Source: an uncultured bacterium (GTDB taxonomy: Bacteria > Bacteroidota > Bacteroidia > Bacteroidales > Bacteroidaceae). Taken from it: a stretch of 64,000 nucleotides of DNA. The position numbers and the translations under genes are program-made. Where the stretch lies: assembly GCA_905215555.1 (NCBI GenBank), contig CAJMQU010000005.1, forward strand, positions 1 to 64,000, written 5' to 3'. The notes below the pieces were generated by a model that saw only the letters and a list, made by a program, of their open reading frames with translations, was not told where the DNA came from and searched no databases. Of the stretch, positions 17,544 through 25,356 are shown one piece after another; position 1 is the stretch's first letter; every line of letters begins with the position of its first letter.

Positions 17544-18194
17544 TTAGAGCTCCTTCAATGAATGTATCATCCCTTCAGGATCAGGAGCTGCGAAAACGGC
17601 ACTTCCGGCAACCAAGGCATCTGCACCGGCAGCAACCAGACGTGCACCTGTCTCTAGATTCACTCCGCCATCCACTTCAATCAGAGCCTTTGAGCCGGTA
17701 CTGTCTATCAAAGCACGCAACTCACGCACTTTCTCAACCGTATGTTCTATAAACTTCTGACCGCCAAAGCCAGGATTTACACTCATTAGCAACACCATGT
17801 ACACATCCTGAATAATATCTTTCAACATTGTCACAGGTGTAGCCGGATTAAGAGTTACGGCAGGTTGCATACCAGCTTCACGTATTTGCTGCACTACCCG
17901 GTGCAGATGTGGACAAGCTTCGAAATGCACATTCATGGTGTGTGCACCCAGTGCCTTCACTTCGTTGATGAATTTCTCAGGTTGTACAATCATCAGATGC
18001 ACATCCAAAGGTTTCTTTGAAATTTTCGCCACATATTTCAATACAGGAAAACCGAAAGAAATATTAGGGACAAACACACCGTCCATAATGTCGATGTGTA
18101 CCCAGTCTGCTTCACTACGGTTCACCATTTCCAAGTCCTTTGCCAAATTAGCAAAATCAGCAGACAAGATAGAGGGAGCTATGATTGGTTTCAT
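17544..18194 (-). CDS. rpe: Ribulose-phosphate 3-epimerase
   Basis: A 216-residue cytoplasmic TIM-barrel enzyme that interconverts ribulose-5-phosphate and xylulose-5-phosphate in the pentose phosphate pathway. Family motifs are all present: APSILSADFANL at residues 6-17, VHIDIMDGVFVPNISFG with the catalytic and metal-binding Asp, a DVHLMI segment, SVNPGFGGQKF, and EVDGGVN with the second catalytic Asp near the C-terminus. The length is standard. It is transcribed ahead of comEC from a promoter with a -7 box at 18235-18242. Confidence 0.95.
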   Translation of the reverse strand: MKPIIAPSILSADFANLAKDLEMVNRSEADWVHIDIMDGVFVPNISFGFPVLKYVAKISKKPLDVHLMIVQPEKFINEVKALGAHTMNVHFEACPHLHRVVQQIREAGMQPAVTLNPATPVTMLKDIIQDVYMVLLMSVNPGFGGQKFIEHTVEKVRELRALIDSTGSKALIEVDGGVNLETGARLVAAGADALVAGSAVFAAPDPEGMIHSLKEL

Positions 18195-18234
18195 AATACA
18201 CTACATTTTACAGGTCATGTCTAATAACAACATA

Positions 18235-18242
18235 CAAATGTA
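18235..18242 (-). promoter_or_regulatory. -7 box of rpe-comEC
   Basis: The minus strand reads TACATTTG, an exact TAnnTTTG match, about 41 bp before the rpe ATG. Confidence 0.55.
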
Positions 18243-18257
18243 GGCAAAAGATTTCAT

Positions 18258-18443
18258 TCATCCTAATATAATTCCCTGTAAGCCCTGCGGAAGCTGAGGT
18301 TCCACCCGATAGTTGCGGGCAAAACTACGGAGAAAGGCAAGAGTCTTTTCGGAAGGTTTTGGACATTTTCCGGAAGCCGGTACAGTAAAACCACGTGTTT
18401 TGACAGATGAAGAAGCTAAAGAAGAAGTAGTTTTTTTATTCAT
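18258..18443 (-). CDS. Small basic hypothetical protein (61 residues)
   Basis: A 61-residue frame with ATG at 18443. The N-terminal third is Ser/Thr/Lys-rich and low in complexity. The C-terminal part looks ordered and conserved-like: PSEKTLAFLRSFARNYRVEP followed by QLPQGLQGIILG. There is no signal peptide or membrane segment. I know similar short uncharacterised proteins in Bacteroides, but the function is unknown. Coding is supported by the amino-acid composition and isolated position; length alone would not be enough. Confidence 0.6.
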   Translation of the reverse strand: MNKKTTSSLASSSVKTRGFTVPASGKCPKPSEKTLAFLRSFARNYRVEPQLPQGLQGIILG

Positions 18444-18579
18444 AGGCCTACTAAATTAAAAATTAAAAGTTGAGGTCACAGGCTGCCCGTTATGAGGTAG
18501 GAGTTCCTTTATATGATAAGAACGGGGAAGAAGGGGAAATAGTATACAAGAAGTTATAAAAAACATGGGATATGTAAAT

Positions 18580-18624
18580 AAAAGAACCCAGGAGAGTGCT
18601 GTGACACCATACCTGGGTTCTTTT
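18580..18624 (-). terminator. Terminator of the 18645-19274 lipoprotein gene
   Basis: A perfect 13-bp stem, AAAAGAACCCAGG (18580-18592) with CCTGGGTTCTTTT (18612-18624), has a 19-nt loop. The A/T flanks give a T-rich run on either strand. It lies 20 bp past the stop codon of the lipoprotein gene. Confidence 0.85.
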
Positions 18625-18644
18625 ACTAATCGAGATGAAATGAT

Positions 18645-19274
18645 TTATTTCGTTTTGGCTAAGTCAAATGAGAAAGTAGTGACGGGAAATTCAAAAGGTT
18701 CACCATTCACTTTTATACTTGTTGCTTGAAGTTTGAAGACTAATTTGGCACCGGCATAAGCAAAAGCAGCTGGCTCAGAAGCCGCAACAGTTACTTCTAC
18801 TTTCAAATCCGGAGTCCCTTCTTCCCCTTCAGCAGTTTCTTCTGTCGGTAAGTTGATTTCAAGAACCAAAGGCTCGGTAGCAAGTGCCATATTGATAACA
18901 GTCTTATCATCATTAAAGGTCGGTGTATACTTCATTTTATAGCTAACGTCGCCTACAGCTTCAATGATTCCGGGAGCAACTTCCTTACCCACAATGGATG
19001 TTATCAACTCTTCTACTGGAAACTTCTCAAATACAACTTCGTCTTTTGTTACTTCTGCAGTTGCAGCCGTACCTCCGGGAGTTTCTTCACCTTCTTCCGC
19101 TGCCGGTACTGCAACAAGGGTTTCCATTGTTCCGGCATATTTACCTACTACATCGGTCAATACGGGAACTGTCGGTTTAGGTTCATCGTCGTCGTCACAA
19201 GAAACAAATGTTGTCACCAGGCCGAAGGCCATTACAAAAAACATGAAACGCTTTAGATAGTGTACTTTTTCCAT
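18645..19274 (-). CDS. Small exported lipoprotein, calycin-like (unassigned)
   Basis: A 209-residue predicted lipoprotein. The signal peptide ends in a lipobox with Cys26 followed by four Asp and a Glu-Pro-Lys-Pro linker, typical of surface-directed Bacteroides lipoproteins. The mature part begins VVGKYAGTM and is rich in alternating hydrophobic residues and Thr/Val, suggesting a beta-barrel of the lipocalin/calycin-like kind found in several Bacteroidetes DUF families; DUF4840 or DUF4925 are possible but I cannot decide. An acidic low-complexity loop (AEEGEETPGG) lies near residue 60. It is single-transcribed, with its own terminator. The ECF sigma gene lies 139 bp upstream. Confidence 0.7.
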   Translation of the reverse strand: MEKVHYLKRFMFFVMAFGLVTTFVSCDDDDEPKPTVPVLTDVVGKYAGTMETLVAVPAAEEGEETPGGTAATAEVTKDEVVFEKFPVEELITSIVGKEVAPGIIEAVGDVSYKMKYTPTFNDDKTVINMALATEPLVLEINLPTEETAEGEEGTPDLKVEVTVAASEPAAFAYAGAKLVFKLQATSIKVNGEPFEFPVTTFSFDLAKTK

Positions 19275-19413
19275 GACATAAAAATTTTAGTCTAGTTTGA
19301 TAAATAAATTAATAATTCACATAATTAAGGTTGTACGTACATTAGGTTAAATGCAGTGCGTTCCATAAATACTGCATCACGAAACGAAAAAAGCTTGTTA
19401 AATGATGTATTTT

Positions 19414-20007
19414 TCAGTCCACAGTCAGGACTATTCCATGCTTCTCTGCCATACGCCGCAAATTCAATATAGCATAGCGCATCCGTCCCAAAGAAGTATT
19501 GATACTGACTCCCGTCATCTCTGCTATTTCCTTGAAACTGAGATCTTGATAAAAGCGCATTTGTACCACTTCCCGTTGTTCATCCGGCAGATGTTTCATC
19601 AATCGGCGCACATCTGCAAGGATTTGCCGACTTACGATTTCTGTTTCGACCGTTCCCTCGGAAAGATGGATATTATTCAGTAAATTCCGTTCTTCTTCAT
19701 CGCAGGATACCAGATTCTCCTGCTTTTCCTGACGGAAACAGTCAATAATAAGATTATGGGCAATACGCGTCAGCCAGGCAGGAAATTTACCGTTTTCATT
19801 GTACCGCCCCTGCTGAATAGTGATAATAGCTTTCGTGAAAGTTTCCTGAAAAATGTCTTCTGCCAATTCTTCATTACGTACAGTATAATAGATGTACGCA
19901 TAAAGACGGTCTTTATAACGATTCAACAGGATATCGAATGCCTCGTTGTTACCTTGTGCATAAAGCACCACTAACTTTTCGTCAGCAGCATTTGCTTGTA
20001 TTTTCAT
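19414..20007 (-). CDS. ECF sigma factor (sigma-70 family)
   Basis: A 197-residue RNA polymerase sigma factor of the extracytoplasmic-function type. Region 2 spans about residues 10-85 (FDILLNRYKDRLYAYI, ELAEDIFQETFTKA, AWLTRIAHNLIIDCFR). Region 4 spans about 135-190, with the helix-turn-helix LSFKEIAEMTGVSINTSLGR. The two are joined by an acidic linker. No anti-sigma factor of the FecR type follows, which sets it apart from the sigma factors that control many Bacteroides SusCD loci. It could be a constitutively available or stress-related factor. The next gene downstream is an exported lipoprotein, which may be a target. Confidence 0.9.
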   Translation of the reverse strand: MKIQANAADEKLVVLYAQGNNEAFDILLNRYKDRLYAYIYYTVRNEELAEDIFQETFTKAIITIQQGRYNENGKFPAWLTRIAHNLIIDCFRQEKQENLVSCDEEERNLLNNIHLSEGTVETEIVSRQILADVRRLMKHLPDEQREVVQMRFYQDLSFKEIAEMTGVSINTSLGRMRYAILNLRRMAEKHGIVLTVD

Positions 20008-20136
20008 TACGTGTGTTTTTTAGTTTTCAGCGTAATGTATTCCGATAGGCATTCGATATTTTAAGAGTTAATAATATGCAAAGAAAAGAAATTTCCGGGA
20101 AAAGGACAAGAGTTATAAAAGATAATTTAGTTGACA

Positions 20137-20225
20137 AAGGAAGAAGTTGACAAGGAACTGTGCTGTATTCGCTGTAATCGTTCCTCATGATCTTGTTTCC
20201 TCATCTCCTTATCCCCTTATCAACC
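20137..20225. repeat. Degenerate palindromic string between fmt and the ECF gene
   Basis: The gap of 226 bp contains GTTGACAAAGGAAGAAGTTGACAAGG-like units on the left, a GCTGTATTCGCTGTAAT centre, and CTTGTTTCCTCATCTCCTTATCCCCTTATC-like units on the right. The left and right units are roughly inverse complements (GTTGACAAGG against CCTTATCAAC). The same style of sequence appears at 10235-10278 and inside the RND gene at 12907-12996. Confidence 0.5.
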
Positions 20226-20233
20226 AGGCAATC

Positions 20234-21205
20234 TCACGCCATCCGGAACTCTTCCGTCAACCGGAACCCCCGTAAAAGTTCATCTGTTCTCAGCCGCTTC
20301 TTACCTGGCAATTGTAAAGCATGAACACCAATAAAACCGTCTGTCGCAGCTATGTGGATATAAGTTTTACCATCAGTCAGCAAAGTGCCTGGAGCAAACT
20401 GATGAGCTTTGATTATCTTTTCAGTTTCAAATATCTTCATAACTACTGTCTCGCCATCAGGCTGAACCAGTTCTGACCACGCAGCAGGATAAGGGGACAA
20501 ACCGCGTATAAAGTCATAAATACGCTTCACCGGCTGATTCCAGTCGATGCGGCAAGTATCTTTAAAAATCTTCGGTGCAGGGCGCAGTTCACCGACGACA
20601 GCCATTTCTTCCTGCGGAATAGGTTTCACCGCATCACTCAAGATAGCATCCACAGTTTCGGCCACCAGCTTTCCGCCAAGCATCATCAACTTATCATGCA
20701 CTATTCCCACATTGTCAGTGTCGGCAATAGGAATGCGTACTTGCTGGATAACTTCACCTGTATCAATCTCATGACGCAGAAAAAAAGTCGTGATACCCGT
20801 TTCCGTATCACCGTTGATTACCGCCCAGTTGATAGGTGCAGCCCCCCTGTATTGAGGCAAAAGCGAAGCATGAAGATTGAACGTTCCCAAACGGGGCATA
20901 TTCCATACCACCTCGGGCAACATGCGAAAAGCAACCACTATCTGTAAGTCAGCCTCCCACTCGCGCAAAGCCTGAACAAAAGCCTCATCTTTCAGTTTCT
21001 CCGGCTGCAACAAGGGAAGATTCTGCTCCAGTGCATATTGCTTCACAGGAGAGAACTGGAGTTTATGTCCCCGTCCTGCCGGTTTATCAGGCATGGTGAT
21101 GACACCCACTACATTATATCCACCTTCTACCAAACAACGCAAGGACTCCACGGCAAAATCGGGAGTGCCCATATAAACTATTCGCAAATCTTCTTTCTTC
21201 ATCAT
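20234..21205 (-). CDS. fmt: Methionyl-tRNA formyltransferase
   Basis: A 323-residue cytoplasmic enzyme that formylates initiator Met-tRNA with 10-formyltetrahydrofolate. The catalytic domain has the usual GTPDFAV start (13-19), the motif FNLHASLLPQYRGAAPINWA (Asn110 and His112 in the active site) and the catalytic Asp148 in RHEIDTGEV. The C-terminal OB-like tRNA-binding domain begins near residue 210. Two adjacent ATG codons are possible starts. It follows the CLC channel gene by 23 bp and probably belongs to the operon yrdC-clc-fmt. Confidence 0.95.
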   Translation of the reverse strand: MMKKEDLRIVYMGTPDFAVESLRCLVEGGYNVVGVITMPDKPAGRGHKLQFSPVKQYALEQNLPLLQPEKLKDEAFVQALREWEADLQIVVAFRMLPEVVWNMPRLGTFNLHASLLPQYRGAAPINWAVINGDTETGITTFFLRHEIDTGEVIQQVRIPIADTDNVGIVHDKLMMLGGKLVAETVDAILSDAVKPIPQEEMAVVGELRPAPKIFKDTCRIDWNQPVKRIYDFIRGLSPYPAAWSELVQPDGETVVMKIFETEKIIKAHQFAPGTLLTDGKTYIHIAATDGFIGVHALQLPGKKRLRTDELLRGFRLTEEFRMA

Positions 21206-21228
21206 TTCATTTACAATTTACAATGTAC

Positions 21229-23019
21229 TTAATCTTCTGAAAAATGCACCAACACCTGACGGTAAGAGTTGAATATCTTCGATTTGGAAACAAATCCAAG
21301 ATAATGTCCTTCTTCATCCACCACAGGAAGATTCCATGCCTGCGTATCATCAAAAGTACGCATTACCTGTTCCATACTGTCCGTATCATACAAGCGAGCC
21401 GGAATGGCTGTCATCAGTTTGCCTACCGTGAAACGGTGATACAACTCTTGGCGGAACATAATGTTCCGGATATCATCCAGAATCACAATGCCAATCAGGA
21501 TTCCGGTCTTATCCGTCACGGGGAATATATTGCGGCGGGAAGCCGAGATAGCCTTTACCAACTCACCCAAGTCCATTTCAGGATGAACGGCTACGAAATC
21601 CTTCTCCACCACATTCTCCACTTTCATCAGTGTCAGTACCGCTTTGTCCTTATGATGGGTCAGCAATTCACCTTTCTTCGCCAAACGCATGGAATAAATA
21701 CTATGAGGCTCAAAAACAATAATTGTCAGATAAGAGCTGGCAGCTACAATCATCAACGGCAGGAAAAGGTCATATCCTCCGGTCAGCTCGGCAATGAGGA
21801 AGACTCCCGTCAACGGAGCATGCATGACGCCACTCATTACGCCCGCCATCCCCATGAGGGCAAAATTCTTTTCGGGCAGATAGTAAGAGAAATCGAATTT
21901 ATTGCTGAAAAAGGCAAAGACGAAACCGGCGATACATCCCAGATACAGAGAGGGGGCAAAGATACCACCGCAACCGCCTCCACCATTCGTAGCACTGGAT
22001 GCAAAGACCTTAAAGAGGATAATCAGCATCAGATAGAGCAACAGCAAGTTGCCATGTCCATAGAAGAATGAATTATTCATCACCGTATCCCAATCAGCAT
22101 TGGAAGTACCGTTCAACAATAACTCAATAGTATCGTAACCTTCACCGTAGAGTGGAGGAAAGAGGAAAATCAAGATACTCAGCATTATACCACCCAAAGC
22201 CAACTTCTGATAAGGACCTTTCAACTTGCCGAACACACCTTCTACCGAATTCATGGCACGGGTAAAATAAAGTGAAACCAACCCGCAGAATATACCTAAC
22301 ATGATAACGTAAGGAATACGTTCCATTTCAAATGCCTGATCGAGATGGAATTTGAACATAGCTTCCGTACCGGTAGTGATATAAGACACAGTAGCGGCAG
22401 TCACCGCAGAAATCAATAACGGCAGCAAAGAAGTCATGGTCAGATCTATCATCAGTACTTCCAACGTAAATACCAATCCCGCAATAGGCGCCTTGAAGAT
22501 ACCGGCAATAGCACCGGCAGCACCACAGCCCACCAGCAGCATCAGCGTGCGATGCTCCATCTTGAAGACACTCCCCAGGTTGGAACCTATAGCCGATCCC
22601 GTCAGCACAATAGGCGCCTCCGCTCCTACCGACCCACCGAAGCCGATGGTTATGGAGCTGGCAATCACAGACGACCATGTATTATGCCGCTTGATCCGTC
22701 CCTGCCTCCGGGAAATTGCATAAAGGATTTTGGTTACTCCATGACTAATATCATCCTTCACCACATAACGCACGAACAATCCTGCCAGGAAAATACCTAC
22801 CACCGGATAAACCAGATAAAGGTAGTTGGCCTCTGTAGAATTAAAATTATTCGTCAGAAAATCCTGTATCCAATGTATCAGCATCTTCAGTATCAAAGCT
22901 GTGATTGCCGTAAAGATACCTACCAGAAAGCTGAGTATCAAGATAAATTGCTTTTCCTTAATATTCTTCTCGCGCCATAATAGGAAACGCTGAAACAAAC
23001 TTCTCTTCTCTTTTTCCAT
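21229..23019 (-). CDS. CLC chloride channel/antiporter with CBS domains
   Basis: A 596-residue inner-membrane protein of the CLC family. The membrane part (about 20-440) has the ion-selectivity segments GGSVGAEAPI (128-137), with the gating Glu134, and GMAGVMSGVMHAPLTGVF near 390. The presence of the gating Glu suggests proton-coupled exchange or gated conductance; sequence cannot settle which. Two CBS domains occupy about 455-590 on the cytoplasmic side and probably sense nucleotides. It lies between yrdC (65-bp gap) and fmt (23-bp gap). Confidence 0.92.
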   Translation of the reverse strand: MEKEKRSLFQRFLLWREKNIKEKQFILILSFLVGIFTAITALILKMLIHWIQDFLTNNFNSTEANYLYLVYPVVGIFLAGLFVRYVVKDDISHGVTKILYAISRRQGRIKRHNTWSSVIASSITIGFGGSVGAEAPIVLTGSAIGSNLGSVFKMEHRTLMLLVGCGAAGAIAGIFKAPIAGLVFTLEVLMIDLTMTSLLPLLISAVTAATVSYITTGTEAMFKFHLDQAFEMERIPYVIMLGIFCGLVSLYFTRAMNSVEGVFGKLKGPYQKLALGGIMLSILIFLFPPLYGEGYDTIELLLNGTSNADWDTVMNNSFFYGHGNLLLLYLMLIILFKVFASSATNGGGGCGGIFAPSLYLGCIAGFVFAFFSNKFDFSYYLPEKNFALMGMAGVMSGVMHAPLTGVFLIAELTGGYDLFLPLMIVAASSYLTIIVFEPHSIYSMRLAKKGELLTHHKDKAVLTLMKVENVVEKDFVAVHPEMDLGELVKAISASRRNIFPVTDKTGILIGIVILDDIRNIMFRQELYHRFTVGKLMTAIPARLYDTDSMEQVMRTFDDTQAWNLPVVDEEGHYLGFVSKSKIFNSYRQVLVHFSED

Positions 23020-23084
23020 TATACCTATTTATATGCCCTTATCCAGACAAACCGGATGAAGGCAGCTGCCTGAGGCAGCCTCAT

Positions 23085-23648
23085 TTATTCGCGTATGATT
23101 TTTATAACGCCTCCCTTATCCAGCTTGATGATACTGGATGGCTTCGGATGTCCTGTTTCATCCTGGCGATATCCCACTATATAGTCTACCATCGACTTGA
23201 GTTCTTCTGTAATTTCACTGAAATTTGCCGGTGAAGGTTGTCCGCTGATATTGGCAGATGTAGACACAACAGCCTTGCGGAATTGTTGGCAAAGACGTTT
23301 TGAAAACTCCTCATTCGTCACCCTGATTCCCACACTACCGTCTTCGGCAAGCAAGTTGGGAGCCAGATTGCGTGCACCGGAATAGATGATGGTCAACGGT
23401 TTATCTGCGACCTCAATCAAATCCCAAGCCACTTCCGGCACATCCTGCACATAGAAGTCCACTTTTACGGCAGAATCTACCAATACCAGCATCGCCTTGC
23501 TGTCCGAGCGCTGCTTAATCTCATACACGCGCCGCACAGCTTCCTCGTTGGTGGCGTCACAACCAATGCCCCAAATGGTGTCGGTGGGATACAGAATAAC
23601 CCCGCCTTCATTCATCACCTGACAGGCTTTTTTAATATCTTCTATCAT
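23085..23648 (-). CDS. Sua5/YciO/YrdC-type L-threonylcarbamoyladenylate synthase
   Basis: A cytoplasmic protein of 187 residues that by family makes the threonylcarbamoyl-AMP used for t6A modification of tRNA. Motifs include GGVILYPTDTIWGIGCDATN, IKQRSDSKAM, and a SVGIRV...STSANISGQPS C-terminal block. An ATG exists ten codons upstream (23678), but the -7 box at 23680-23687 places the transcription start near 23673, inside that extension. I therefore chose the ATG at 23648 (MIEDIKKA). The divergent gene is a thioesterase. Confidence 0.9.
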   Translation of the reverse strand: MIEDIKKACQVMNEGGVILYPTDTIWGIGCDATNEEAVRRVYEIKQRSDSKAMLVLVDSAVKVDFYVQDVPEVAWDLIEVADKPLTIIYSGARNLAPNLLAEDGSVGIRVTNEEFSKRLCQQFRKAVVSTSANISGQPSPANFSEITEELKSMVDYIVGYRQDETGHPKPSSIIKLDKGGVIKIIRE

Positions 23649-23679
23649 TTCTTGGTGTATAAATACAGTGATTAACACG

Positions 23680-23687
23680 CAAAAGTA
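23680..23687 (-). promoter_or_regulatory. -7 box of yrdC-clc-fmt
   Basis: The minus strand reads TACTTTTG, an exact TAnnTTTG match, 31 bp before the chosen yrdC start. The divergent -7 box begins just 1 bp away. Confidence 0.6.
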
Positions 23688-23688
23688 C

Positions 23689-23696
23689 TATTTTTG
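23689..23696 (+). promoter_or_regulatory. -7 box of the thioesterase gene
   Basis: The plus strand reads TATTTTTG, a TAnnTTTG match, 32 bp before the ATG. It lies back to back with the yrdC -7 box. Confidence 0.6.
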
Positions 23697-23728
23697 CACG
23701 GATTAATAGAAAAGTTTAAGAGAAAACA

Positions 23729-24163
23729 ATGGAAGAAATTCAATTTAACCACACCCTGCCCATACAACTACGATTCAATGATGTCGACAAGTTCGGCCAT
23801 GTAAACAATACGGTTTACTTCTCTTTCTATGATTTAGGGAAAACCGAATACTTTGCTTCTGTGTGTCCGGACGTTGACTGGGAAAGAGACGGTATTGTTG
23901 TCGTGCACATCGAAGCGAACTTCCTTGCACAGATTTACGGTTCGGACCACATTGCCGTACAAACTGCCGTTACAGAAATCGGAACGAAAAGTTTTCATCT
24001 GGCCCAGCGGGTGATCGATACGGAAACTCAGGAAGTCAAATGTATTTGCACCTCCGTAATGGTAACTTTTGATTTGGAAAAGCACGAATCCAAACCACTG
24101 GAAGAGGAATGGATTCAGGCAATCTGCAAATATGAGGGAAAGGATTTAAGAAAGAAAAAATAA
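23729..24163 (+). CDS. Acyl-CoA thioesterase, 4HBT hotdog fold
   Basis: A 144-residue cytoplasmic protein of the 4-hydroxybenzoyl-CoA thioesterase / YbgC group. The N-terminal motif RFNDVDKFGHVNNTVYFSFYD (shortened here: DVDKFGHVNN at 18-27) carries the expected catalytic Asp. The rest follows the single-hotdog pattern with a central helix and a C-terminal strand CICTSVMVTFD. The substrate is unknown. It is transcribed alone on the plus strand, divergent from yrdC, and ends 12 bp before the convergent XylR-type regulator gene. Confidence 0.85.
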   Translation: MEEIQFNHTLPIQLRFNDVDKFGHVNNTVYFSFYDLGKTEYFASVCPDVDWERDGIVVVHIEANFLAQIYGSDHIAVQTAVTEIGTKSFHLAQRVIDTETQEVKCICTSVMVTFDLEKHESKPLEEEWIQAICKYEGKDLRKKK

Positions 24164-24175
24164 GTGATCTCCTCA

Positions 24176-25336
24176 TCACTTCACCCGGTGAATCTTCCGA
24201 TATTCAGCGGGTGAACATTTTTTCCACAACTTAAACTGACGAGACAGGTTCTTATAATCAGATAATCCCACTGACATAGCAATATCTGCAATAGGCTCAT
24301 TACTTTCTAACAATAATTGGGAAAAACGCTCCATACGTAAATTAAAAATATATTGGTAGATGGAGCTTCCAGTGACTTGTTTGAAGTGTATTTCCAACAA
24401 TCTTCTGGACAATGGAACTTGGCGTACAATATCTTCCACCGTAAGCTTGGCAGCCAGATTCTGATGTATATATTTCAGCGCAATCAGGATATAAGGATCA
24501 CCGGTAGAATAAATATCAGTAGAAAGCCGGTTCGTTATGCTTGTAGGATGTATAACCACATCTTCACAGGAGGCTCCTTTATCCCGCATTAACCTTTCTA
24601 TCAATTCGGCAGCTTCATATCCCCCTTTCACTATATTCAGGTTCACACTGGACAAAGGCGGATCGGACAAGCTACAGATAATCTCATCATTATCCACTCC
24701 CAAAACCGCAATTTCTTCAGGAATCTTGATACCTAATACCCTGCAAATCTCCATAATTTTATTTCCTTGCGTATCATCGCAAGCCATCAACGCCAACGGA
24801 TGCGGCAAAGACTTAATCCAGCTTGCTAACGGTTCGGATTCGTAATACCACAAATTCTCCAAAGGTTGTTTTTGATATTCAAAAAAATTATCACCAAACC
24901 CTTTCTCCCTTATTCTATCCCTGAAACCCAAACAACGTTCCTCTGACCAGACTACATTCTCATAGCCATAAAATGCAAAATTACGAAACCCTTTTTGCAG
25001 GAAGAAATCAGCAGCCATCCGCCCGGTCAACTTATATTCGCTTGTAATATTAGGAATAGTCGTAAAACGAGACTTAAAATCCTGAGCCAACGCAATTATT
25101 CCATTCTCCCGAAATAGCTCCACATCATCACTATCGTCAAATTGGGCAATGATAGCATCTGCCTGCCACTTCTTGGCCCATTTCAACACTCCGGGAATAC
25201 CATGAGCCTGTTTATAAGAAGGGGGCATCCGGCATACCACCCAAGGCTCACGTCCCTTGGAGTATTCCAAAATCCCCCTTAATAAATTGTGGGCAAAAGC
25301 TTCAGTAAAATCTGTCAAAAGAATTAATCTAATCAT
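24176..25336 (-). CDS. XylR-type regulator: sugar-binding domain plus AraC HTH
   Basis: A 386-residue cytoplasmic transcription factor. Residues 1-275 resemble a LacI-type periplasmic-binding-protein fold (IIAQFDDSDDVELF, GRMAADFFLQKGFRNFAFYG, ALMACDDTQGNKIMEICRVLG, VLGVDNDEIICSLSDPPLSSV). Residues 285-386 form an AraC helix-turn-helix pair (LTVEDIVRQVPLSRRLLEIHF, IADIAMSVGLSDYKNLSRQFK). This is the layout of E. coli XylR, which activates transcription when bound to its sugar. It is the last gene of PUL 1, 20 bp after the GH2 gene, so it is probably autoregulated with the operon. A likely binding site is the direct repeat upstream of susC. Confidence 0.88.
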   Translation of the reverse strand: MIRLILLTDFTEAFAHNLLRGILEYSKGREPWVVCRMPPSYKQAHGIPGVLKWAKKWQADAIIAQFDDSDDVELFRENGIIALAQDFKSRFTTIPNITSEYKLTGRMAADFFLQKGFRNFAFYGYENVVWSEERCLGFRDRIREKGFGDNFFEYQKQPLENLWYYESEPLASWIKSLPHPLALMACDDTQGNKIMEICRVLGIKIPEEIAVLGVDNDEIICSLSDPPLSSVNLNIVKGGYEAAELIERLMRDKGASCEDVVIHPTSITNRLSTDIYSTGDPYILIALKYIHQNLAAKLTVEDIVRQVPLSRRLLEIHFKQVTGSSIYQYIFNLRMERFSQLLLESNEPIADIAMSVGLSDYKNLSRQFKLWKKCSPAEYRKIHRVK

Positions 25337-25356
25337 AGTGCCCGCAAGTTACTCAC

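Noticed and set aside
19414..20007. ECF sigma factor as part of a PUL sensor system
   Set aside because: No FecR-type anti-sigma gene or SusC with an N-terminal signalling domain is adjacent, so I leave it as a stand-alone sigma factor.
23649..23678. A longer start for the YrdC protein (ATG at 23678)
   Set aside because: The -7 box at 23680-23687 would start the transcript inside this extension, and the added residues do not resemble the family.
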